The notes under the pieces are model-generated. The model did not search any database, was not told where the DNA came from, and saw only the letters and a list, made by a program, of their open reading frames with translations. A stretch of 64,000 nt of DNA from Cladorhizidae sp. MBARI D1340-BT2 (Eukaryota; Porifera; Demospongiae; Poecilosclerida; Cladorhizidae), in NCBI GenBank assembly GCA_028752905.1, contig JAQNBH010000011.1, positions 28,333,678 to 28,397,677 on the forward strand. The letters are read 5' to 3'. The position numbers were made by a program, and so were the translations under genes. Shown in pieces: positions 34,056-44,961 of the stretch; positions within the stretch are counted from its first letter, which is position 1; the number at the start of each line of letters is the position of its first letter.

Positions 34056-34175
34056 ATTACCATAATTAATGACGAAATTCGTGAAAATAGCGCTCTTGAA
34101 ATCTCTGCTCCACTAAATGTTGGAGTACTTGCCTGGCCCAATGTCACAGTGATTTCCATTTGGGATGAAAAGAAT
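34056..34175 (+). CDS. Candidate Calx-beta-like coding fragment
   Basis: The frame INDEIRENSALEISAPLNVG continues to VLAWPNVTVISIWDEKN and a stop. The phrase APLNVGVL corresponds to ASLNVGVL in the exon at 17780. Splice sites are not evident, so it may be a decayed duplicate. Confidence 0.4.
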
Positions 34176-34693
34176 TAGTAGACATAGTAGAGAGCTTAAA
34201 CCTTTGAACCCCATGGCCTCCAAGTCATGCTAATCCCATCCACTGCTCCACATCTCCTGAGGTCCTGGTAGGAAAATCACTCCAACTATAAAGTATGTTA
34301 TAATATGTTGGTATAAATGAATTAAAACAGTGTTTATATAAAAAAATGTTACATTGAGGTTTTTAAAAAGTCAGCAAGATTCGAGTACAATTTGAGACCA
34401 CTAGAGACCCTTTCCAGGTCCTGTTATGAAATTAAGTACAGTTTGTCCAAATTTGATAAAAAAAATTGAAAACAACCAAACAAATTAGGCAATTTTGGTG
34501 CACAAAAAATCTAATTAAAAGCAGCAGTTAATTATCTGTAGCACTGTACTGGAATATTATAATTAAAAAAACAGGATCTCAGGATATACCCCTCTATATT
34601 AGCAACAAATGTCTTGGGCAAAGAGTTTTAACTTGAAGTGAGTGCAGTTGAAGAATTATAATATTTTTCATATATATATAAATATATGTATAG

Positions 34694-34803
34694 ATGGATT
34701 CATCAATGCACCTTATTACTTAGGTGAGATTATTCAAGTTTCTTTGCAATTTGGAGTGCTGTCTGGTGGCTTGGAGATAAATGTTTTTGTCAATTTAACA
34801 TAA
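34694..34803 (+). CDS. Candidate Calx-beta-like exon
   Basis: The acceptor ATGTATAG leads in phase 1 into GFINAPYYLGEIIQVSLQFG and VLSGGLEINVFVNLT, then a stop at 34801. It is clearly related to the exon at 17780 (GLINAPYTVTEF). The exon may end before the stop, but no good donor is visible. It is the last recognised member of the series. Confidence 0.45.
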
Positions 34804-35380
34804 TTATCATAAGGATCAATATCATGTAAAGAACAAATTATTGGTATTACAAATGTGGTAATGCTACAGTTGATACAGTCTAATAATTTGATCAGCAAGT
34901 GACATTTATGATGAAAATACAATTTTTTTTCTTCACAACCACAGTTTATCCAGTGTAAAGAACTTTTTCTAATGTTATATGAATTTTTTTATAGCAAATA
35001 TGAAATAATCTCAATTCGCTTTTTCCGTTTGGAATAATTAAATTTGGGGCTTGATTATCCAGGGTCTCATAAAATGCACACCGCCATGAAATCTTTTGTG
35101 TTGTACAGGATTCTCTACAGTTGTGAAAAAATGTACAACAGTGAAACAAGAAAGATGTTTGAGACCTGAATGAAAAACTATAAAATTGCATGCAAGTCTT
35201 CTATTGCAGAGTATGAATGGAACCAACACAACTAATCTAGTGGGAAAGGACCTTTGAGAACGATATACATCTAGCAAAAGAAGGGAGTTCTCGTGAAGGT
35301 AGTGGTATGCATGTCAGACTAGAAACAGTTCTCCAATGAGATGTAGAGCTAGATAAGCTTCCTTTTCAACATTATGGAAC
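34804..35380. other. No recognised feature
   Basis: Short minus-strand frames at 34946-35277 have no domain. The satellite-like array starts at about 35380. Confidence 0.35.
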
Positions 35381-38300
35381 TGTTTCTACCCTATAAATGA
35401 CCGAAAAAATGGTATTTGGTGTGAAATCTCTTTTTAACCAAACAATCTCTATTTTGCTCCAATTGGGAGCGTTTTGTTCCGAAATCGCTCATTCAGGGCA
35501 CATTAGCTTCCTTTTTAACATTATGGAACTGTTTCTACACTTTAAATGATAGAAAACAGCATTTAGTTAGAAATCTCCCACTTTTTAACCTGGGAGCGTT
35601 TTTAGGTAAAACTGTCCGAAATCGCTTAAAAGTGGGCAGATTAGCTTCCCTTTCTAAATTATGGAACTGTTTCTACTGTTTAAATGACTGAAATCGGCCT
35701 TAGGTGGCTCCAAATGGGACATTTTAAGGGAAAACTGTAACTAATGGCTTCTTTTTCCTGTTTTTACTCTTTAAATGAGAGAAAAATGCTTTTGATTAGA
35801 AATATCCACTTTTTAACCGAAAGAAGCTCTATTTTGACCAATTTGGATGTTTTTGAGCGTTTTTAAGAAAAATCTGAAATCGCTTTCTTTTCAAAATTGC
35901 TTCCTTTTCAAAATTGCTTCCTTTTCAAAATTGCTTCCTTTTCAACATGGAACTGTTTCTACTCTTTAAATGACTGCCTTTTCTGAGAAATCTCACCTTT
36001 TGAACCGGAAAGAAGCTCTATTTTGCTAGTTGTTTTCTGTCATTTAAAGAGTAGCAGTTCCACCATTTTTACAAAAATTAGAGATTTGTACAGTTTCTAC
36101 TCTTTAAACCCAGAAAACGGGAAATCTCCCCTTTTTAACCGAAAGAAGCTCTATTACGCTCCAATTGGCGAAAGAAGCTCTATTTTATTCTAATTGCGAG
36201 CGTTTTGAGGAAAAACTTTCTAAAATCGTTCATTCTTATCTAAATTGCACATTAGCTTCTTTTCAACATTACGGAACTGTTTCTACACATTAAATGATAG
36301 AAAACAGGTTTTTATCACCTTTTGACCGAAAGAATTTTGTTCCAATTTGGACATTTTTAAGGAAAAACGGTCACAAAACACTCATTCAGGCATATTAGTT
36401 TCCTCTGTAACATAATGGAACAGTTTCTACTCTTTAAATGACAGAAAACTAAGTTTTTATTCTCTAATTGTGCCGTTTATGATCGTTTGAGAAAAAACTG
36501 CTCATTCTTTTCAAAATTGGCACATTAGCTTCCTTTTCAACATTATGGAACTGTTTCTACTCTTTAAATGACAGAAAGCAGCTTTGGTTAGAAATCTCCC
36601 ATTTCTATTTTGCTCCAATTGGGATGTTTTGAGGGTTTTAGAAAAAACTGTCCCATACTTTTACATAATGGACACATTAGCTTCCTTTTAACATTATGGA
36701 ACTGTTTAGACTTTGTGAAATCTCTATTTGGGATGTTTTTAGCGTTTTGAGGGGAAAACTGTCTGAAATCACTCATTCTTTTCAAAAGGGGCATATTAGC
36801 TTTCTTTTCTACATTATGGAACGGTCTCTACTCTTTCTTTAAACGACCGAAAACGGCTTTTGTTGGGAAATCTCCCCTTTTTAACCATCCATTTGGCGAA
36901 TGAAGCATAATTGCGAAAAATTATTCTGAACTAGCTCATTCCTTTCAAAATGGTGTGTGCTCTCTTTTGTTGTTTCAGAGGTATAACTATAGCTTGCTTC
37001 CTACATTATGGAACTGTATCTACTCTTTAAATGAGAGAAAGCAGCTTTTGTTTAGAAATCTCCCCTTCTAAACCTCTATTTTGCTCCAATTGGTTCGTTA
37101 TTGAGCGTTATGCGGAAAAATTGTCTAAAATAGCTCATTCATGTCAAATTGGAATTTTTTCAAAATTATGGAACTGTTTCTACACGTTAAACGGCTTTTG
37201 GTTGGAAATCTCCCCTTTTTTAACCGCTCTATTTTGCTCCAATTGCCGAAAGAAGCACTAATTGCGACGTTGTTGAGCGTTTTGAGGAAAAACTTTCGTC
37301 ATTCTTTTCAAAATCGGCACATTAGCTTCCTTTTCAACATTATAGAACTGTTTCTACTCTTTAAATAAAAGAAAACGGCTTTTGGTGTGAAATTACCACT
37401 TTTTACACCATTTTGATCCAATTGGGAAGTTTGGACGTTTTGAGGAAAAAATGTCCATTTTTGTCTTCCTTTTAAACATTATGGAACTGTTTCTACTCTT
37501 TAAATGACATAACATCTTTTGGTTAGAAATCTCCCTTTTTTTAACCGAAGATCTATTTTGCTCCAATTGGGGTGTTTTTGTGGGTTTGAGGAAAAACAGT
37601 CCCATTCTATACAAAATGGGCACAATAGCTTCCTTTTCTACAACGTGCAACTGTTTCGACTTGAAATTACAGAAAACGGGTGTGAAATCTCTATTTGGGA
37701 TGTTTTTTAGCGTTTTGAGGAAAAACTGTCTGAAATCACTCATTCTTTTCAAAATGGCTTTCTTTTCAACATTATGGAACGGTATCTTCCCTTTTTAACC
37801 TCTATTTTGCATAATTGCGAAAACAAATTCTGAACTAGCTCATTCATTTCAAAATGGGCACATTAGCTTCCCTTTCTACATTATAGAACTGTATCTACCT
37901 TTTGGGCTTTTGTTTAGAAATCTCCCCTTTTTAACCGAATCTCTAGAGGGATGTTTTTGAGCATTTTGAGGAAAAACTGTACGAACTCTCTCATTTTGGT
38001 CAAAATGGGCACATTAGCTTCGTTTTCAACATTATAGAACTGCTTCTACTCGTTAAACGGCTTTTGGTTGGAAATTTCCCCTTTTTATGCAAAGTAGCTC
38101 TATTTTGCTCCTTGGCGAAAGAAGCTCTAGTTGCGACCTTGTTAAGCGTTTTGAGGAAACACTTTCGTCATTCTTTGCAAAATCAGCACATTAGCTTCTA
38201 TTTCAACTGTATGGAACTGTTTCTTCTCTTTAAATGACATAAAAAGGTTTTTATTAGAATTCTCACCTTTTTGACGGAAAGAAGCTCTATTTTGCTTCAA

Positions 38301-40155
38301 TTTGGAGCTTTTTGGCGGGAAAATGTCCCACATCACTCATTCTTTTCAAAATAGGCATATTAGCTTCCTTTTTAACATTATGGAACTGTTCTACTTTTTA
38401 AATAACAGAAAACGTCTTTTGGTTTGAAATCACCCCTTTTTACATTATTTTGAAAGTTTTTTAACGTTTTGAGGAAACTGTCCTTCCTTTTTAACATTAT
38501 GGATCTGTTTCTACTCTTTAACTGATAGATAACAGCTTTTGGTTGGAAATCTCCCATTTTTAATTAAAAAAAATTCTAGTTTGCTATAATTGGGACTTTT
38601 TGAGCGTTTTCAGGAAAAACTGTCTCATTCTTTTCAAAATGGGCAAATTAGCTTCATTATATAGCTTCATTATATAACAAAATGTTTTGTGCATTTTGAG
38701 GAAAAATGTACGAAATCTCAAAATTTGGCCAAAACGGGCACATTAGCTTCGTTTTCAACATTAAGGAACTGTTTCTACTCGTTAAACGGCTTTTAGTTGG
38801 AAATCTCCCCTTTTTAACCAAAGAAGCTCTATTTTGCTCCATTGGCGAAAGAAGCTCTAATTGCGACTTGTTAAGCGTTTTGAGGAAACACTCATCATTC
38901 TTTGCAAAATCAGCAAATTAGCTTCCTTTTCAACAGTACGGAACCGTTTCTTCTCTTTAATTGACAGAAAACAGGTTTTTATTAGAAATTTCACCTTTTT
39001 AACCGAAAGAAGCTCTATTTTGCTTCAATTTGGAGTGTTTTGGGGGGAAAATGTCCCACATCACTCATTCTTTTCAAAATAGGCATATTAGCTTCCTTTT
39101 TAACATTATGGAACTGTTTCTACTCTTTAAATGAGAGCACACAGGTTTTGGTTAGAAATGTCCCCATTGTAATCTTTCAATTTAAAAATGTGAGATTTAT
39201 ATCTAAAAGCTATATTTTGCTCAAATTTGGATGTTTTTGAGGGTTTGAGGAAAAACTGTCCAAGACATTCTTTTCAAAATGGGCAAATTAGCTTCATTTT
39301 CAACATTATGTAACTCTTCTACTCTTTAAATGACAGAAATCAGGTTTGAAATCTCCTCCCAATTGGGTTTTTTGGGGGGGGCATTAACTGTCCAAAATCA
39401 TTTTCAAAATGGCTTCTTTTTCAACATTATGGAACTGTTTCTACACTTTAAATGACAGAAAAAGGCGGAAATCTCTATTTTTAATTGAAAGCTCTTTTTG
39501 GCTCATTCTTTTCAAAATGGGCACATTAGCTTCCTTTTCAACATTATGAAACAGTTTCTACTGTTTAAACGACAGAAAACGGGTTTTGGTTGGATATCTC
39601 CCCTTTTTAACCAAAAGAGGGATGTTTTTGAGTCCAAAATTGCTCATTCATTTTCAAAACCGGCACATTAGCTTCCTTATCAACATTATAGAACTGTTTC
39701 TACTCTTTAAATAACAGAAAACGGCTTTTGGTGTGAAATCCCCCTTTTTACACTATTTTGATCCAACTGGGAAGTTTTTGAGCGTTTTGACAAAAACTGT
39801 CCTTTTTTAACATTATGGATCTGTTTCTACTCTTAACTGATAACAGCTTTTGGTTAGATATCTCCCATTTTTAACTGAAAAAAGTTATAGATTGCTATAA
39901 TTGGGACTTTTTGAGCGTTTTCAGGAAAAACTGTCTCGTTCTTTTCAAAATGGGCAAATTAGCTTCATTATATAACTGTTCCTACTCTTTAAATAATTGA
40001 AAACGGCTTTTGTTGTGAAATCTCCATTTTTAACCGAAAAATCTCTATTCCAATTGGTCTTGAAAAACTTTACGAAATCTCTCATTTTTGTCAAAAGGTC
40101 ACATTACTTCGTTTTCAACATTATAGAACTGTTTCTACGCTTTAAATGACAGAAA
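35380..40155 (+). repeat. Degenerate tandem array, monomer about 180 bp
   Basis: A monomer recurs more than 20 times in the same orientation. Its phrases in order are CATTAGCTTCCTTTTCAACA, TTATGGAACTGTTTCTACTC, TTTAAATGACAGAAAACGGC, TTTTGGTTAGAAATCTCCCC, TTTTTAACCGAAAGAAGCTC, TATTTTGCTCCAATTGGGA, GAGCGTTTTGAGGAAAAACT and TCATTCTTTTCAAAATGGGC. These add up to about 180 bp. Observed spacing is usually 120-240 bp because most copies have internal deletions. An inverted half-monomer lies at 36025-36065. ORFs over the array are chance frames. No coding function is apparent. Confidence 0.9.
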
Positions 40156-41085
40156 ACGGCATACCTAGTAGTAGTCGAGAGATTTGAGTTTTTAATTTCA
40201 CTACAATAGACAATACTTCCTAGAATAGTGCACGTGCCAACTATTCCTTCAACAGCTAGAACCCAGCCGTACCATAAATTATGAGGGCAGGAGACTGAGG
40301 CGTGGCCTATTTCACTGAGCACCTGCAGAGTGAAAAGGGCACACACATCCTCACTTAGACCCAATAGCATGTGCATATTTTGTTGTCAATAATTAACAAG
40401 GATTAGTGCACAACCAATTCCAATGCATAAGCTATTTCACAGAATACTGGAGCTTGGGAGTGAGCTATTCGAGGGTGCAAAGTGATTTAGGGTGTGAAGA
40501 GATCAAAGAGAATTTGGTACGTAATAAAGTAGGCGAGTCAGAATGTTTGTCATCTCTGTTTGCTTCAATAAAATTAAAAAAATTATGATAAAATAAAATA
40601 AAGTGAGTGCCATCAGGGGTATAACTGAAGTCAGTTACCATAAAACCTCGGCAGCTGAATTCCCGAGATCTTCCTGTGGTTACAACTTTAGAGCTCCGTA
40701 GATTCTGCAAACTTCATGGTATGGACTTGATATGTAGCTCAAAAGATAGGTCTCTGTGTGTTCTCTTTTGATCTTTCAGAGGTATAACTATAGGTAAGTT
40801 ACTAGACCCTAAATTGGAGGTACCTCAAAAACCTGGTTCCAAAAAACCTCATCCAAAATAACTCCAGATTGTTAAGTGCTGAAGTTTTAACGGTGGCATG
40901 GTTGTTTGAAGAGTATGATTCGTAAGATCCAGGGCAAAGACCTTGAGAATGGGACAAACTCCTAAAGTATTGCTTGTTGGCATACAGAGCCACAGGATTT
41001 CCACCTTACGAATTAGTTCTTGCTAAGCACGGTTGTGTGAGTACAGCTATTGAGGGAGACCCTAGTAGCTCTACACGAAGTAGCT
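40156..41085. other. Unique-looking spacer with possible minus-strand exon at 40160-40376
   Basis: On the minus strand 40376-40165 is open, with a hydrophobic stretch (GWVLAVEGIVGTCTILGSIV) followed by a donor-like GTATGC exactly where the satellite array begins. It could be an exon for a membrane segment, but there is no second exon to support it. A dispersed repeat lies at 40678-40800. Confidence 0.3.
40678..40800 (+). repeat. Member of a dispersed repeat family
   Basis: Phrases such as TTAGAGCTCCGTAGATTCTG, ACTTGATATGTAGCTC and GTTCTCTTTTGAT recur, diverged, at about 53860-53945, 60650-60725 and 63045-63130. No ends identified. Confidence 0.5.
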
Positions 41086-41086
41086 C

Positions 41087-41470
41087 ATGCAATGTGGCTA
41101 TTGCAAAAAGAAAAATCCAAGACAGCATATGATGCAAGATCCAAGGCCCATTAACCATTTAATCTCTGTTATTTGCCACGAGCATACGCTCATACTCCCC
41201 AGAAAGGACGACCAGCTGGTACTTCATACAGACGCTTCAATGATGGGCATCGGAGCTGTCCTATCAGCCGTGCGGGAGGACATCAAACGACCAGTGGCCT
41301 ATTTAAAAAAAATATTATCAGCGGCAGAGAAAATTTACACCATCTCAGAGTTGGAGTGTCTAGCAGTGGTAAAGTCTGTCGACACTTCGCCATCCACCTA
41401 CTGGGGCGCATCTTCATCGTGGGACTTTCTTCTTTTGGGACTAGTATCCTCAAATATTTTCTGAACATCA
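41087..41470 (+). pseudogene. Gypsy RNase H fragment
   Basis: The frame reads LVLHTDASMMGIGAVLS, then RPVAYLKKILSAAEKIYTIS and ELECLAVVKSV, the RT-linked RNase H core with the catalytic TDAS and E-x-E-x-LA motifs. A shift at about 41388 moves the continuation (HFAIHLLGRIFIV) to the next frame. No RT or integrase is attached, so this is an isolated piece, possibly from the same family as the integrase at 42.5 kb. Confidence 0.8.
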
Positions 41471-41479
41471 TCGATTTGA

Positions 41480-42185
41480 CAGAGCTACCTAAACTGGCCC
41501 GCTGCTGCAATGCTACCTAAATTGGCCCACTGCTGCAATGCTACCTAAATAGAACTTAGCCTCCCGAATGCGCATGTATTCCTATTTGTCACATATTAGA
41601 TCGAGGTAAAATTAAACAACGATGCGTTCCAACGGTGCGTTGCAATGTTCGTGCGTACCGTTATCCATGTGTTCTTAAATGGTAGATCGTGCATTGCTTT
41701 CTAATCGTTCGAGCATACCACCTACATTGAATAGTATGTGCAACTAGGCAGCTCATGGAGTGAATGGAACATGCGTGTTCTGATCGAGGAAATCAATCGG
41801 TGTTTACTTATTTACTTATTTTAAAGACCTTTAGCTGCCTTAATGTTGGCTTCAGCTGCTCTGTATATACCTCCAGCTTGCTCTGAATCCTTCACTAATG
41901 TGTATAGGACAATCATGAATACTATTTTTAAATCATATATATTAAAGCGGGTTAAAATAAGCGCTTCTTTGTATTACTCATGACAGAACATAGAGACACT
42001 AAAACCTAAAATTGTCACCAGATCCTCTATGATGTAATGTTATGTTGTTATGACATCATACAAAAACATGTGTGGCAGATTGGAGATCACAGGGCACATG
42101 GAAGGTCCTTTGGCCATGACAAACAACTGGCGAAAGTCTCAGCTGAGCCATGTGTTGACGTAGTTGGTCTGCAAAGATACCTGCA
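41480..42185. other. No gene; small 28-bp tandem repeat at 41487-41545
   Basis: The block CTACCTAAAxTGGCCCxCTG occurs twice in tandem. The rest shows no domain or splice-supported exon. Confidence 0.4.
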
Positions 42186-42187
42186 GG

Positions 42188-42272
42188 GTTGTTCCATGCT
42201 TAATGCTGTAGCTAGCTATACCTGTATGAGGGTTGTTCCATGCTTGATGCTGTAACTGGCTGTACCTGTATT
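42188..42272 (+). repeat. Two-unit tandem repeat, about 43 bp
   Basis: GGGTTGTTCCATGCTTxATG and the following CTGTAxCTxGCTxTACCTGT occur twice in succession, directly before the foldback element. Confidence 0.8.
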
Positions 42273-42421
42273 CAATGACCTTTTTCATTAGGCATAAAAA
42301 TGTAAGAACGTGGTCAAGTGCGCGGGTGGAAAATTGATTACATTGTAAATCAACGTAATTAATTTTTCACCCGCCCTTGACCACATACTAAAATTTTAAC
42401 GCCTAATGAAAAAGGTCATTG
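42273..42421. mobile_element. Foldback MITE, 149 bp
   Basis: The element begins CAATGACCTTTTTCATTAGG and ends with its exact complement. The arms continue as an imperfect palindrome over almost the whole length (GGTCAAGTGCGCGGGTG against CACCCGCCCTTGACC). Flanks are TATT and TATA, compatible with a TA-type duplication but not proof of one. It has no coding capacity and would form a long hairpin. Confidence 0.85.
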
Positions 42422-42429
42422 TATAGCCT

Positions 42430-43645
42430 AGGGCTTCCTCTAGCCACTCGTATCCCGTTGGTCTGGGGGTGGTAAGCTGTGGTCTTTATCTGTTTAATAT
42501 TCAAGAGCCTACATAACTCCTTAATAACCTTTCCCAGAAAAAACAGATCCTTGATCTGACAAGAGTTCAACCGGAGTGCCTGTGTGACTGATTACTCCCA
42601 ATAAACCCTCTGCTACTGATTCAGCATCTACCCATTTCAAAGGAATAGCATATGGGTATCTGGTCCCAATACACATAATGGTCAGGATATACTTGTGACC
42701 TTGTTTGGTTTTATCCAATTTTCTTACCAGATCCCAGGCCATCCTTTGGTAAGGTTCTGATATGGTTTGTGTAACTACCATAGGTACTCTAAGCTGTAGC
42801 TGCCTCCCTGCCTTTTCACATTCTGGGCAGGCACTACAGTATGCCCTAATGTCTTTTCTAATGCCAGGCCATGTGAAGTGGTGAGATAGGATGGCAAGCA
42901 TCTTATTGTGTGCAAAATGTCCAACTACTAACCCTCTGTGCCCAATGTCCAACACATCTTTCCTTCTACAAGATGGCACGACAATTCTGGACAACTCCTT
43001 TTGAGGATCTACCAACATGACATGCACTAGTACTCCGTTCTCCGTACAATAAACATCTTCCTGCTTTTCAGCTTTACTTCTCATCTCCGACAGGCTACCA
43101 CCTACCACCTGCTGAGCAACTAGCTTCATAACTTCTTCCTCGCTTTTGCTAAGCACCAGAATTGGCTGGCGAGCTCCCTCTAACCAATTAAGGACAACTT
43201 CCTCAACCAAGACCGAAGAGTCTTCTTCCACCTCATCTACTACCTCATCCTCAATCGCATACAGCCTGTCCCTATCGGCATCTCTGGGCTCATTATGTAG
43301 GAATTTCAGTAGGAGAAAGATATCCCTTCTCATCATTTGCCTGAATATAGGGGTTTCTATCAGATCATCTGTGGACCAATACATGTCCAGCCTTGGCTTG
43401 TGAATAACACCCATCAGTCCAAGTAAACCGAAGAATGTCTTCATTTCATCAACGGTAGTGTCCACCCAGTCATGAACCCTGGAGAAATCCTTCAGATTTT
43501 CAAGGTTTGCCTCGATGAACTGCTGAGCATATCGGTTGGTCTCCTCTACAATATGCCTAAAGATATTGTTAGTGAGTATACTGGGCGAAGAATTAATCAA
43601 TAGTTGCATTGGCACCAAGCCTAACTTTGAGTCGCTCGCGACCAA
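42430..43645 (-). CDS. Chimeric ORF: piggyBac N-terminal core fused to gypsy integrase
   Basis: A 374-codon open frame (43645-42521). The first 125 residues are piggyBac transposase (FRHIVEETNRYAQQFIE, MKTFFGLLGLMGVIHKPRLD, MYWSTDDL, FLLLKFLHNEPRDADRDRLY). After an acidic joint (EDEVVDEVEED) the rest is Ty3/gypsy integrase with the H2C2 zinc domain (GHFAHNKM, CSACPECEKAGR) and the catalytic core: MAWDLV with the first Asp, and LLSDQGSVFSGKG with the second. The frame stops at 42521; the next frame continues KELCRLLNIKQIKTTAYHPQ to 42440, so the catalytic Glu region is lost. The join is in frame with no stop, which is unusual for random fusion. Confidence 0.82.
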
Positions 43646-43735
43646 CGAATGGAATTTGCTTTGGCTCTCAAAACTGTCATTCGGGCCAATGTCTCAATTT
43701 ATCCTGTGGTTCTGAGCCCTTACAAGCCTGCGCCC

Positions 43736-43996
43736 CTATCCTCTAGTATGAGGCCGGCCCCTCTGACCTCTTACAGGCCCCCCTCTGCCACCGCCTAGGC
43801 CACCACGAACCTGCATGATGCGGCCACAAATCCCACCACCATGAACACGTGGATCACGTTTGGCCTGTTTGGCCTGTACTGGCTCGTCTTCTACATCACT
43901 TTCATTACCTGTATCAAAGTTCCTGCCATCTAAGAGGCTTAATTCATCACCTAACGGAACAGCGGTCGAATGGTTATGCCAGATCCATGACTTCAA
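43736..43996 (-). pseudogene. piggyBac transposase N-terminal fragment
   Basis: 86 codons: acidic segment (DTGNESDVEDEPVQ) followed by RG repeats (GGLGGGRGGPVRGQRGRP), the same make-up as the N-terminus of the piggyBac gene at 27.3-29.05 kb. About 90 bp further (minus) the chimeric ORF starts with the transposase core, so the two belonged to one gene now separated by stops. Confidence 0.6.
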
Positions 43997-44074
43997 TTTT
44001 GACAGACCAGTTACCTTGGTTACCTTACATATGAGCTCTTAAAATCAACTTCTCAATAATCAACTTCAAATTTC

Positions 44075-44110
44075 TCGACGTTTCGACTAGATGCACTAGT
44101 CTTCATCAGG
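44075..44110 (-). ncRNA. Hammerhead-ribozyme-like core (Penelope-type)
   Basis: On the minus strand CTGATGA (44109-44103) is followed by a perfect 6-bp stem with loop (GACTAG-TGCAT-CTAGTC) and then GAAAC (44084-44080). This is the conserved core, with stem II, of the hammerhead ribozymes carried by Penelope-like elements and related retroelements. I could not define stem III or the cleavage triplet, so activity is not shown. No Penelope reverse transcriptase is present nearby. Confidence 0.5.
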
Positions 44111-44280
44111 AGTAATGGAATGCTAATGCTCACGTGAGCCTGTTATATAGCTAGCTATCCACCATGTGCCAGCATGTACCTAGCACATGCACCGGATATA
44201 AAAAATCACATGTACCAAAAAAATCAAATGGACAACAAATAAAAATGTATAATAAACAAGTAAATAAAACAATTACATAT

Positions 44281-44428
44281 ATATAATAATAATAGTAATA
44301 ATAATAATAATAATATAATAATAATAATAATAATGATGATGATGATGGTGGTGGTGGTGGTGGTGGTGGTGGTGGTGGTGGTGATGATGATGATGATGAT
44401 GATTGATGATGATGATGCTTATGCTGAT

Positions 44429-44499
<71 letters not shown>

Positions 44500-44500
44500 C

Positions 44501-44538
<38 letters not shown>

Positions 44539-44539
44539 C

Positions 44540-44612
<73 letters not shown>

Positions 44613-44637
44613 AATAATAATAATAATAATATTAATA

Positions 44638-44668
<31 letters not shown>

Positions 44669-44748
44669 TATTAATAATAATAATAATACTAAAAATAATA
44701 ATAATAGTACTAATAGTAATAATAATAATAATAATAATAATAGTAATA

Positions 44749-44808
<60 letters not shown>

Positions 44809-44854
44809 ATATTAACAACAACAATAACAACCAACAACAACAACAACCAACAAC

Positions 44855-44946
<92 letters not shown>

Positions 44947-44961
44947 TAATAATAATAATAG
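44281..44961. repeat. Giant compound trinucleotide repeat (AAT / ATG / GGT)
   Basis: About 680 bp of almost pure triplets: TAA/AAT runs, a GGT block at 44346-44381, a long ATG block to about 44610, AAT again to about 44815, a short AAC-rich interlude (44815-44855), then AAT to 44955. Long open frames of single residues on both strands are by-products. All six frames are nearly free of stops because the triplet unit is kept. Confidence 0.97.

Noticed and set aside
36588..39240. Many 60-120 residue ORFs in the array region
   Set aside because: They arise from repeated monomers on both strands, share no conserved frame and have no domain.
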